20,393 nt of DNA from Paramacrobiotus richtersi (lineage: Eukaryota > Tardigrada > Eutardigrada > Parachela > Macrobiotidae), in contig JAQGAU010001236.1 in assembly GCA_034698045.1 (NCBI GenBank), forward strand, positions 1 through 20,393, written 5' to 3'. Made by a program: the position numbers and the translations under genes. The notes under the pieces are model-generated. The model was not told where the DNA came from. It was given only the letters and a program-made list of their open reading frames with translations, and did not search any database. Positions 1 to 9,628 of this stretch are shown here, piece after piece (position 1 is the first letter of the stretch; each line of letters starts with the position of its first letter).

Positions 1-434
1 GACAGCCGTAATTGATCCTCATTAGACACAAAGCCGGATAATGCAAATGGGCGGACAGCGCGCGGAATGGACGCGCTGTATGCTCCACTTGAAACGGCAT
101 TAATTCTCTTCAAACGTCCTTTATTGACAACGACGTATCTTGTTAGCATAATACTCGAGTCAGTGGAGAACATGAACAATTATTCATAATATTATTGTAT
201 TGGCCAGAAAAGTGAACCTCTTCATGCTGAATAATGTAGTGAAACAGATATTAAACAAGACAACCGATGCGAGCATTCCCGTAGCACGTTTTGTGGGCAA
301 CTTGTAATATTGGTAATGTCAGTTACAGTTTCCATAAACCTGCCCATGGCACATCTAAATACCTACAATAAACACTCGATTATACAAAAAAACTATTTAT
401 TTCATTATTGTTACAATGAAATTTTGCATTTCAG
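1..434 (+). other. Probable intron upstream of the first exon
   Basis: No coding signal is seen here. The stretch ends in a good splice acceptor (ATTTTGCATTTCAG, ending at 434) directly before the low-complexity exon at 435. An ATG at 316 is open in the exon's frame, but the peptide it would add has no Ser/Pro/His bias and reads like translated AT-rich intron. The donor of this intron lies outside the window or is not recognisable. Confidence 0.4.
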
Positions 435-1287
435 AAGGATAATTCATAGTCCCTCGCAACATTCCCACCACCGCCATTCACACTCCGCATCCACCGGAAA
501 CGGCCCAACGGCTTCTTTCCACAAGGACAAATCTCCTATATCTGGCCATTCTGATTCCACTGTAAACAAGACGTCAACTATACCACCTACGACCAGTAAT
601 CATGATCAACGGCACCATAACAAACGAGAAGGTACATCGATTCCAGCGAGCCGAATGCAGTCTTTGTACATATGAGTACTTTTAGGGCGGGATCACGATC
701 GCTCGGACGACGACAGCAGTCCCGACACCTCCGACAACGAAAACGACCCCATTACCCCGCGAGACTCCCCCGCGAAACCCGACGATCCCAAACCCAAACC
801 GCCGATCCCACCCTCACCGCCATCCCACTCCGGGAACCCACCACGGTTCCCCCAGTTCCCCGCCTTCCCATCGGCCGCTGCGATGATGCCCTTTCTCTAC
901 CCGTCGGGCTTCGGTGGATCTCTCGACGCACAGTCTTTCAACCCGATGAACCAGTCACCCTTTCCCGGAATGAACCCCTTCTACCAGTCGGCCGCGACGA
1001 ACCCCTTTGGGCACTTTCCCGGGAATATGTTCTTCAACCACTCCATGCCGGGGATGAATCCCTATAACCCGTTGAGTGCGCCCAAACCGAATCGGTTCAC
1101 TCCGTATCAAATACCACAGATGCCGAAAAGGTTGTCCATTTCGCAGTCACCCATGGCGACTCCTTCGGATGGGCGGAGTCTGTCGCCGGTTTCACATAGT
1201 TCCGGTTCGAGTGTGTCACCAAAGATCAAGGAATACAAAGAAAAGAGCGAGAAACGCCAGAAAGAAAGCCGGGGTTTTGTGGCTTAA
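435..1287 (+). CDS. Low-complexity Ser/Pro/His-rich protein, C-terminal exons
   Basis: I do not recognise this protein. Two exons, 435-631 and 686-1287, join across a 54-nt intron (donor AAG|GTACAT, acceptor CTTTTAG). Splicing removes an in-frame TGA at 673-675 and keeps frame, giving about 265 residues. The first part is rich in Ser, His and Thr (SQHSHHRHSHS). Next comes an acidic stretch (RDHDRSDDDSSPDTSDNEND), a proline-rich linker (KPKPPIPPSPPSHSG), a Phe/Pro/Asn/Met-rich region around 883-1100, and a Ser-rich basic tail (SPKIKEYKEKSEKRQ). There is no folded domain, signal peptide or membrane segment. Such composition is common in the tails of transcription factors or RNA-binding proteins, which is only a guess. 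The first base of the exon completes a codon begun upstream, so the 5' end is missing. Only this frame is open after the acceptor. No AATAAA was found soon after the stop. Confidence 0.7.
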
Positions 1288-4200
1288 GCGAGACATTATG
1301 ACAGGGAAACTGTATAAAACTGGCTGCCTGGAAATATCAGAATATTAGAGTCTGTGATAATGAATTGTTTATGACAGATAAATCGTTAATGTGTTGAATC
1401 GTTGATTAAAAAACGCGTTATCCGAACACTGCAGATGAAGCGACAACCGAATGATAGTGCATATGTAAGAGTACCATCGCAAAGATACGAAATAGTTGAG
1501 GAAATTAAAGAAGCCTTAATTTGGAAGAGATTACACGCTTTAGAACTACCGCTCTAAGAACAAAGCAGTTAAGAACTCATCACAAGATCACAACACAATT
1601 GGGTATAATTAACTGTCGCAGAATGCGTTTGCCAATAACCGACAAGACTTCGCCATCTGTTACAAAAATGAGCATCCCATCCAATTCTCCACCTCATTTA
1701 ACCACCTTTCGCGGCAACTTTTGCGCCGTTCAGAAATTACAATCCAACATTGAAGATAATCCGCTTATATACTGGGAGCAGTTAATGAAGTGGCTTTCTC
1801 TTAGGATTAGCCTTTTACCAGCCGGCGTGCAAATGAAAGGCCATGAAACCGATCCTGTTGTCCGTAAATGAAATCTTCTTCCCTTTCAAGTAGCGCTTAG
1901 TGAAGTGTCGAATGTTTGGCGCCAGTGATATGTCGGGATTATCTCCATTCGACGGAGGATTGGTCTTATCTGTCGGTTTGAGGATCATCCGCATAACGTG
2001 TGCACAGACACTTAAGGTGCAATGTGTCCAGATACTGGACGCTTAATGGAGGAACAATGGGTGAATGCCATCAAGGTAAATAGGTATTATACGCTGAGTG
2101 GTCTGGATTTGTATGGTTTGCTGACGGGCACAACGACTTACCGTACTATCTATGACTGGATTCGACAAATACAAAAGTTTAGTGTCAGTCATTCCCTTCT
2201 GATTTTGCAAATCCAGAAAGCAGCGAAAAACAGAAAGGAACCACTCTTGATACGCTGCACCCAGTAATGGAACGGAATGGATACAATCAACGTTTTCTCA
2301 AGAAAATACGTGACTGCGGATCGCCGCACGTCTTTCTTTTTGCACTGTAAAAACCACGAACATTATCATGAAAACAAAGCTTTTCTGCTGTATTTCTTGT
2401 TTTGCAATAAAATTCACGAAACGATTCTGAAAAACACAGATAGATAGCTCGGCGTATTCTAAGACATGGTCCACTACTTATACGGTAATACCACATTCGA
2501 GAAATGCGGGGTAAATTGTAATGTGCATGTGCATAACTAACCTTCTTGCTACCTTAAAAACCAGATTAAAAACCGCGGGATGCTTTCCCGAATGAAACTG
2601 AAAAATGACGAAAAGTTACGATAGAATATCTGAAACACTACATGCACTGCATGTTAACGCTGTATTCATACAGCTCGTTGACCGTAAGCATAGTTACCTT
2701 TTTGTTACGACGTTTAATTCGTATTCATAACTTTCTGGTGGTTTATGAGAAAGGAATCTGAAAAATATTTCCGATCCGAGAACAAAAAACGCCGTCACTA
2801 TGAATTTTTGGATCAGCTTGGTATCATTTTTTATCCGTTAGCAGTTGAGACTTCGGGTGCCCCTTTTATGGAAATGAAGCAGTTTATGGGTATTCGAGAC
2901 TTGACTTAGTTGACTTGCGAGTCCCGATCGACAGCTTTTTTTAAGCAAAGGTTCAGTCTGGCAGTTGGTAAATGCTGGTGCAGTTTTGGGGGCTTTTCCT
3001 GTTACATATACGGCTAAGGCGCGTGGATGCTTGTTGACTTTGGATGCTTTTTTAATGTTTAAATTTGTGGCCAAATTTAGCTGTTCCAGCGCAAGCACTA
3101 GTGTACGTATTGTCTATGGCTTCTGCCCATTAAAGAAAGATTTCCGATTGGGCTTGTTACGCTGTTGTTATACCGTTATTTCGCATCGGCTTAACGTACG
3201 TACGATATTTTTCCGCAACGTTATGCGAACTACATACCTGCGCGAAACAACAACATCGAGAGAAGCTATTTTCAACAACCCTGCACGTTAATTTCAATAC
3301 TCGCATTCCAACGCAAGCTCGTAACTACCTAGTTTTCGAAAATTCGTATGCCTTGAGTTGCATTTTTAGCATTGCATTGCATTTTTTTTAGCATTGCGGT
3401 CTACAGTACTACCCGACTAGCCATTGACCGAAGCAAAAACTGAACTCTCGCGATGGTTGATAGTGAGCCCTGATCCCGCGCTTAATTTAACCTTCTCCGC
3501 TAATTTATTGCGCAGTGTCTCAGCGCGTTAACAAACTGTTTCGTGTTTTATAGATATGCTGCGTCGGATCCGGACCATACACCCACTGCTGTGAGTGGCA
3601 CGAAAAATTTTAATATTACGAAATGTACGTCCCCGCATAAATCTGTCGTTGTCAAACAAGTACAGAAAAATTCAGCGTGACCTTAACTAGTTACCGCACC
3701 TGCATAAGGACTGCTACCACCATAACAGGCATGTTTTTACTACAATATGCACACTGATTGTGCTCTACATATATAAGGCGCTTAGTCGTGGTCCGGCTTG
3801 TATCGTCCGGTATGGATTGTTTGTTCCTCGAGCTGACCGGTTTATGTTTTTATGTTTTTACCGACAAGTTAGTCCGCAGTCAGACGGAAAGTTGTCGCGT
3901 ACCGAAGAAAACGTCACCTTGGAAAGGTGACGCCGTTTCGGTCAAGTTCGAAAGGGTAAACGAATAAAAAAGGTCACTATAATAGTCTGACCGGATGGTT
4001 CTTTTTGATGGCAAGACAAGGTTTATGCATACAACGTTGGGGGATACGCAAAACAGCCCACAACTTAGACATCAGTTCTTTTGCCCTTTCTTAGTTTATC
4101 TTACCTCTATGTAAATGTAATGGACAACACAGATGCGCTCCAAATGGAGCTCTGTCTACAAAATTCGCTTAGTTTAACCAACAACTGTTATCGGTTCAGA

Positions 4201-4291
4201 CTTGGTTCGGTCCGCTGCAGGCAGAAGCTTGCCGTTGTATTTGGTGTTCATGAATGTTCCCGTTTTTCGGTTGGAGTGTGCAAAGACGCAC
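1288..4291. other. Gene-poor stretch between two convergent 3' ends
   Basis: This holds the 3' flanks of the upstream plus-strand gene and of the minus-strand kinase gene. Open frames here are short, overlap on both strands, mostly lack an ATG, and show no domain. A short direct duplication involving TTTTAGCATTGC lies near 3363-3400, and a strong hairpin lies at 3900-3941. Nothing else was found. Confidence 0.5.
3900..3941. repeat. Imperfect 42-bp palindrome with a perfect 9-bp core stem
   Basis: CGTCACCTT (3912-3920) and AAGGTGACG (3924-3932) form a perfect 9-bp stem around a 3-nt loop (GGA). An outer ACCGAA / TTCGGT pair extends the symmetry with an internal mismatch. It lies about 350 bp past the stop of the minus-strand kinase gene. 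It could be a transposon end or part of a 3' UTR structure; nothing in the sequence decides this. Confidence 0.55.
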
Positions 4292-7259
4292 TTAACGCTT
4301 GCCGGTAGCTTGGTACTGCCTGGCTTCGTCCTGCAGCTTTTTAGCAAGATCAGCAGCGCAAATCCTGGCTTCACTTTCCGACAGCAGACAGTGGTTTGCA
4401 ATGCAGGTACGTAAGCCGACAGGAACCGCATCGCTAACCACGGGCACGTAGCCCTTAGCGACCAAATTGACAAAGGCCCAATCCTTCATCCGTTCACCAG
4501 CTTCCACAGTCTCTACGCTGTTACGCAGCCACTTGACATTGTTGCCAATAATGCAGTCCGCCAGCTCCAGTAAAATGCACCCCAGACTCCAAATGTCAGT
4601 TTTACGTCCAGGAACGGGAGCGGGTAAATGTGTCACAAATGTTTGGAGCATTTCCGGTGACATATAGCGTACAGTGCCAAATAAACCCGTAATGTCAGTG
4701 GGGCTTGTGACACTGCGTTGCATCTGAACAAATTCATCCAAATCACCAATTACTATTCTGTTCGTGGTAGCGTCGAGTTGCTGGACCAGAATATTTCGTG
4801 GCTTTAAATCGCAGTGAATAATATGATGTTCGTGCAAAAACGCCACTCCTGCTGTGATCTCCAAGGCGTATCGTACGGCTGTTGCCGGATCCAGCAGGAC
4901 TTCATCCTTTGTTAATTTGCTGATGAGAACAGTCAGGTCTCCGCCTGCAAGACAGACATAGGACATTCAAGCTAAATGACTATACTCATGGTGTAAGAAT
5001 ACTGAAGCTTGTTACGGTTACCGAGATAATAGTCCATCATCAGTTCTACATCAATTGCATTCGGTCGTGTGTCGATCGTAACTTTGTGGTATGTGACCAG
5101 ATTTTCATGTGTCAAATTCAGCAGCGTTTTCCATTTGTTAATCAGATTTAGCCAGGTTTTCTGTTGAGTCAAGATTTCCGACCCTTTATCCAGACGGACA
5201 CTTTTGATCGCCACATTATCTGCTCCAACATAGTCACCGTGATACGTGACTTTAGCACGGTATACAACACCAAATGCACCTCGAGAAATTTCGTTGTTGT
5301 CACGATCGTAGGAATAACGGCAGTTTCTGCCGAAAACTTCTTTTCCTGGCAAGTCGACAACAGACTCAGTGACCTGTGTCCAGTACGGAATCACCTCGTG
5401 CGGCAAAGTATTTCCATCTCGATTGTATAGGTACTCAGTGGCGGTGGCCTCGTCGAAAACTAGCGCGTGCTGAATCTGCAGGAGCTCAGCAGCCGTCGGG
5501 CGGAGTTCCGGATCAAATTGGAAACAAGCCGCGATGAAAGCACGCACATTGTCAGGCACCCAGTCGGGAATCTCAGGACCCTTCTTCTGGTGGTTCAAAT
5601 GATAGATCACCGCCATTTCCGAATCGATGCTCCTTCCACTTTGACCTCTGTACAGCGGCGGGTGTCCAGTGACCAAGTGCAGCACGACGCAGCCAAAACT
5701 CCAAATGTCACTTTTACGCCCAACACCAATGTCGTGTCTGGTATTACTGATTTCTGGAGCGACAAAGCGTCCATCCTGCCCATGGCGGGCGCTGATTTCG
5801 TGTCTCTGCGTGCTGTCGCCTGTCAGCTGTCGCATGTTATGGAAGCCTCCGATTTTTACTGTACCTTTGAAGAAAGGATCGGTGAACAAGATGATGGAGC
5901 TGTTGATGTTACGATGCACAATTCCATATTTATGAAGGAAATCCAAGCCGCGCAAAACTTCTCCAACCCACTTTCTAATAACGCTGAGCGGTAGCGAAAA
6001 ACCGGCAGCTCGCTGGAAATTACCCCCTACAGGAAAACGACTGAGTCAATTTCGTCACAGCAGGAAGAGAGTGAGGAAGTAATAATTATTTAGAATGACA
6101 CATGTACCTGCACAGTGCTCAGAATATACTAAGAACTCCGGCATCGAGTAAGAGTTCGGTCGGGGAGTGAACTGGCAACCATAGTGATGCACGATATTCT
6201 GATGACCCTTCTGCAGTGCTCGAATCCGATAACAATCAGCACGCTGTCGGACAGCTTCGTCGTCGCTGTTTTGCAAAGTTAACAGGTCAAGGAGCTTGCC
6301 GTACGCTCGAGTGTACAAATCACGATCCCGCGCTTCGTCAAGCAGTTGAAACTTCCATACCTCCACGGTCGTTCCATTTAGTTGAGCGGTACCAACGTCT
6401 GGGCTGTTTCCCACAAGGATACTATAGATGGTGCTGCTAGCCAGATACGGATGCGGCCGGAGATTGTTTACTGTAAAATCTTTAACGATTGGCAGCGTGC
6501 TGTAGTATACTTCATCCAATGCATACAGCTGTTCCAAGGAAATGCTTTGGTCAACGAAAGAGTGTGTCCTTAACGTCTCCAAAGACCAACGTTGCACGAA
6601 AACGGGATCCAAGCAGTGCGCTATAAAATCTTCGCACGCACGTGGGACATTATCAAGCGTAATCTCCGGACCGACTACAAGACCTCGTTCTTCGCCGATG
6701 CCGGCGTAAAAGTCTATCAGTCGTTCAATAATTTCCGGCTCTTTTAGCTCGAAATATTCGAAATCAGAAGCGTACGGCGATTTTCTTCTTAGCTTGAGCG
6801 GTTTCCCAAAATTCAGCAGTTGAATCACCAGACAACCGACCGCCCAAGTGTCGGCTTTGGATCTGTCCCCCGTACCCAGAATCTCCTCAGGCGGGATGTA
6901 GGCAATGTTGCTCGAGTGATCCGTATTCCAGCGGTTCAACAGCTGAGTGATATTTCTTGGACCACCGAGGTAGAACGTCAGCTGTCTAGAATTCTTGTCG
7001 CCGGGGTAGGTGGAGCGGTACGTTACGTTGTCGAGAAAGATTCCACCGAAGCATACCTGTCTTCCGACTGCCGAGTCCAGTATGGAGCGGACACACTGAC
7101 GCACTTGCTGGACATCCAACCGTACAATGTCGTCGTGCATATCTTGGCCCAAATCTGCATTGTCAAGGGTATATGAAACGTTCATATTTCATTAACTATA
7201 GTTTATTGTTAACTGTATAGTTTTGGCTCATGTTTCTTACTTCGGTCTTGCATCGACAT
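4292..7259 (-). CDS. Triple tandem protein kinase-like protein (two pseudokinases plus one divergent kinase)
   Basis: Exons in coding order are 7259-7241, 7154-6108, 6026-5022 and 4944-4292. Introns are 86, 81 and 77 nt, all GT-AG and all phase 1, and the joined frame of 2724 nt encodes 907 residues. Repeat 1 (residues ~8-210) is only a C-lobe: ADTWAVGC at 107-114 is recognisable, but HRD and DFG are gone. Repeat 2 has an N-lobe (~235-356) and C-lobe (~357-550) with HRN for HRD (393-395), GGF for DFG (415-417), APE (445-447) and SDIWSFGC. Repeat 3 has a near-normal glycine loop (RGAFGVVY, ~604-611), VAIK lysine ~630, HCDLKPRN (734-741), Asp ~758 in GDLD for DFG, and SPE (786-788). Its alpha-C Glu appears to be Lys. 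The whole resembles the Ser/Thr, MAP3K/STE-like kinase fold, with no signal peptide or membrane segment seen. The role is probably scaffold or allosteric signalling in the cytoplasm, by inference. The start at 7259 rests on a short 19-nt exon with a GTAAGA donor and an in-frame stop just upstream. Confidence 0.85.
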
Positions 7260-7281
7260 GATTACGTGTTACGATCCGAGG

Positions 7282-7321
7282 AACTGACTGGAACGTTATG
7301 TTTAGTAAATTAGTAATTATA
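7282..7321 (-). promoter_or_regulatory. Possible core promoter of the triple-kinase gene
   Basis: On the minus strand a TATAATT (7321-7315) lies about 36 nt before TCAGTT (7287-7282), which resembles an arthropod-type initiator. That would place the transcript start about 25 nt before the ATG at 7259. The motifs are short and the spacing is slightly long, so this is weak support for the proposed start. Confidence 0.25.
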
Positions 7322-8205
7322 CAGTATGAATCGTATAGGATCACTGCACTAGTAAAACGAGTTTGAGCACAATGTGCGCCAGCAGACAGCGAGATTTACT
7401 AACGTCTGCGAGACTAACCTGTTTGCTTTACGGTATGCTGAAACACGCTGCTGCTTCGAATTCGCCGCCAGCATGACATGCTGATAAGCTATCGCCAGCA
7501 TAGCCGCACAGGAACGGGCGAAGTTTCGATAACCTGCCTGTATGATATCGCAGCAAGACCACGTCACCATGGATTATCTACTTCTGCTTTTGTTGCAGTA
7601 CAAGCGGATGGCTCATTGTGGTTGAATGTAAACACCAGAGTAGAAGCAAACATTGGGGCTCACCAAACAAGAACAAAATCAGGCGCCGACCACTCGCCAA
7701 AGCGAACGTGCAAATCTGATTACGCAACAACCTTTTAAAACCCATTGCATTATCTGAAACTAGTTTGAATCATATACAGTACATCAAGCATAAATGTTAT
7801 TTTGTTCGGAAAAAGTACAGTTCTATATAATTTGCTAAATATAATAAACTAGATTCGCTCCTTCTGGTGCCAAAGGCTTGCCAGATAACTTCGGGCCACG
7901 CGCGTAGATAAGTAAAGTCTATTTCGGAAATGCCCTCTGTTAGCTAGAATCGGCATGAATTAGTAATTTAGTATTAATTCGAAAATAGGCATAAGTACTT
8001 GTTTCGTGTATTGATGATTATTGATCAATACAGTGCGTGGATTACGGCGGACATCAGTATCTGGCTACGAATAATTTTATATTAACGCTAACGTTGCTAA
8101 CGGTCAGTTGCTTATCTTACTTGAATAAAACTAATAAACTACAGTTCTTCTTGATGTCACCAGCAGTATGAACGTACCAGTTTTTGTTTTACCGTTAGCT
8201 GTATA
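7322..8205. other. Non-coding stretch upstream of the kinase gene
   Basis: No convincing exon was found on either strand. A minus-strand open frame at 7349-7570 has an ATG but no domain and no clear link to the kinase frame. The stretch is either 5' intergenic DNA or, if the ZZ finger exon belongs to the same gene, part of a long first intron. It was searched for the missing N-lobe of kinase repeat 1 and no glycine loop or VAxK was seen. Confidence 0.4.
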
Positions 8206-8725
8206 ACAGTACCGTGGTAGGATATATGGTGGTACGGAATCAAGCGGGAAATAACCCGCGCACTTCAGCGGTTTACATCAAAGGCATCAAGTTGTAATTT
8301 TTGGGCCATACGTGTCGCACTACATAGCGGCCGAACCTGTAGGAATTTTTCAAAACTGATTGCACTTTATCTTCATAGTTTTTTACGCTCTCCATGCTCC
8401 TTGTTAATTTTTTACAAAAATATGAAACACAAAACTCAAATTTATTAAAATAATTCAAAAAAATAATATATTTTGAAATTGAAAAAAATAAACATTGGCA
8501 AGTTCACAATCTGCCCAACATTTTGATCATGGTTTCTGTCTTCAAAAACATACTGTAGTATTCGCAACCGATATCGAGTTATCCAGTGCAACGCAAATAC
8601 AACTTGATGCCTTTGTACCGCTTTTGTTTTAGAGCTACTTTTTACGATCTGATTAAGGCAGAGATGTGTGCTGACACAGTGCAGTGGAAGTCGCCGTACC
8701 ACCATATATCATACCACGACAGTAC
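8206..8725. mobile_element. Foldback/MITE-like element with terminal inverted repeats and target duplication
   Basis: Terminal inverted repeats of 25 bp at 8213-8237 and 8694-8718 match at 24 of 25 positions (CGTGGTA[G/T]GATATATGG...). They are flanked by the direct repeat ACAGTAC at 8206-8212 and 8719-8725, which reads as an 8-bp ACAGTACC if the boundary is shifted by one. The symmetry continues inward: AGGCATCAAGTTGTA occurs near 8283-8297 and again in reverse near 8600. The arms reach roughly 180 bp each around an AT-rich centre. No transposase is present, so the element is non-autonomous. A 7-8-bp duplication would suit hAT-type insertion, but the TIR ends do not give a sure family. Short open frames inside are by-products of the inverted arms. 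Confidence 0.75.
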
Positions 8726-8975
8726 CTTCGCATTCTACCTTCCACACGTCAGTGCCGCCAGTTCGCACAGCCAACATATTGCATTCCGCATGTTGAACCT
8801 GACTCAAACAGTTTTCGCACCAATCATAGCCAGCGCATTCCAGACACTGAAAACGCGTTTCGGCTATTTTGCCGAGAGAGTCGGCGCCTGTCACATCACG
8901 GTGGAGGGGTTCGGCGGTATCAGAACTGGACTGCTTGTTTCGCTGGGCGTAAACACATTCGCAGCCGAGCGTCGG
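8726..8975 (-). CDS. Exon encoding a ZZ-type zinc finger
   Basis: This is a single exon of an incomplete gene. After a TTCTTACAG acceptor (exon starts at 8975) the open frame has CEC, a Ser/Gln-rich insert, then RFQCLECAGYDWCENC followed by QHAEC. C-x2-C-x5-C-x2-C plus a distal His is the core of the ZZ finger, a zinc-binding, protein-interaction fold. The first pair is CxC instead of CxxC and the last His is Cys, so metal binding may be weakened. The exon has no ATG before the finger and an in-frame TAA just before the acceptor, so upstream coding must exist or the copy is dead. The likely donor is GAAG|GTACT at 8726/8725 (phase 1), whose intron side is the target duplication of the adjacent element. 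Phase 1 matches the acceptor of kinase exon 2 at 7154, so the exon could belong to the kinase gene; the linkage is unproven. Confidence 0.55.
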
Positions 8976-9132
8976 CTGTAAGAATTATCCGGTTTAATTA
9001 TCACATCTGGTTTTCCTTCGACCGCGGCGATTTGTCAGTACATCGCTCCTGAATACACAATAATGATAGATTTATATCGTCCCTCTGATATAAAAATGAT
9101 ATCACTTCGGAAGGACAGAACGGAGCTGACAA

Positions 9133-9628
9133 GGGAGCTTTTTCGGCCCCAAGTTCAGAAAATTCCCAGACATGCAGACACAGGACATCTAACTGAACAA
9201 AAAATACTGTTTTGGCTGCTGGGAAGCATTTATGCCTCTGGGGGGCAGTTCTCGTAGACAATGTATGCTATATGCAGTGCAGGCTGAGCAACCATATTGC
9301 CTGCCACCTTCGATTCCTGTCTGATCAGATACCGCTCAGCTTACCATACACAATAAATAAAACTGAAGATTGGACAATCAAAAACTAACAAATGGTGAGC
9401 TAAGCGGTTCGTGGTCAAAAAGGATTGAAACTTTCAGTTTGAAAGTGGCCATGCAGTTTGGTTTCACAGTACAATACAAATAGTGTATAGCACCCACTGT
9501 CTACGAGAATTAGCCCCACAAGGCCCACCTGCTTCCCAGCAGCCAATATTGTATTATGTTCATTGGGTCGGTATACGTCAATTCGTAAGTTTTGGGATTT
9601 TTGGAATTTAGGGCCAAAGAAAGCGCCC
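9133..9628. mobile_element. Second foldback element (long imperfect inverted repeat)
   Basis: The outer arms at 9133-9276 and 9481-9628 are reverse complements at roughly three quarters identity. The best-kept blocks are TTGGCTGCTGGGAAGCA near 9213 and TTCTCGTAGACA near 9249, with counterparts near 9540 and 9500. Further symmetric blocks lie inside: ACCGCTCAGCTTACCAT at 9331 and ATGGTGAGCTAAGCGGT near 9392. Nearly the whole 496 bp can therefore fold on itself. No transposase and no certain target duplication were seen. Open frames at 9001-9261 (-) and 9415-9630 (-) are arm by-products. Confidence 0.65.

Noticed and set aside
1521-1871. Plus-strand open frame with NPLIYWEQ and LLPAG, reminiscent of a hAT transposase C-terminus
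   Set aside because: It starts at TTG, the spacing between the YW and PA motifs is too short, and no other hAT motif or inverted repeat was found around it.
2965-3291. 108-codon plus-strand frame in the gene-poor stretch, with an opposing frame on the minus strand
   Set aside because: No ATG start, no domain, no splice context, and composition like the flanking DNA.
5467-7176. Long plus-strand frames opposite the kinase exons (5467-5994, 6820-7176)
   Set aside because: They are antisense shadows of the minus-strand kinase frame, which has clear motifs and splice sites.
8273-8705. Minus-strand frames inside the MITE-like element
   Set aside because: They lie within the inverted arms and AT-rich centre; similarity between them is explained by the palindrome.
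8586-9052. Two plus-strand frames of over 120 codons crossing the ZZ exon
   Set aside because: They run antisense to the ZZ finger exon and across the foldback element end, with no domain.
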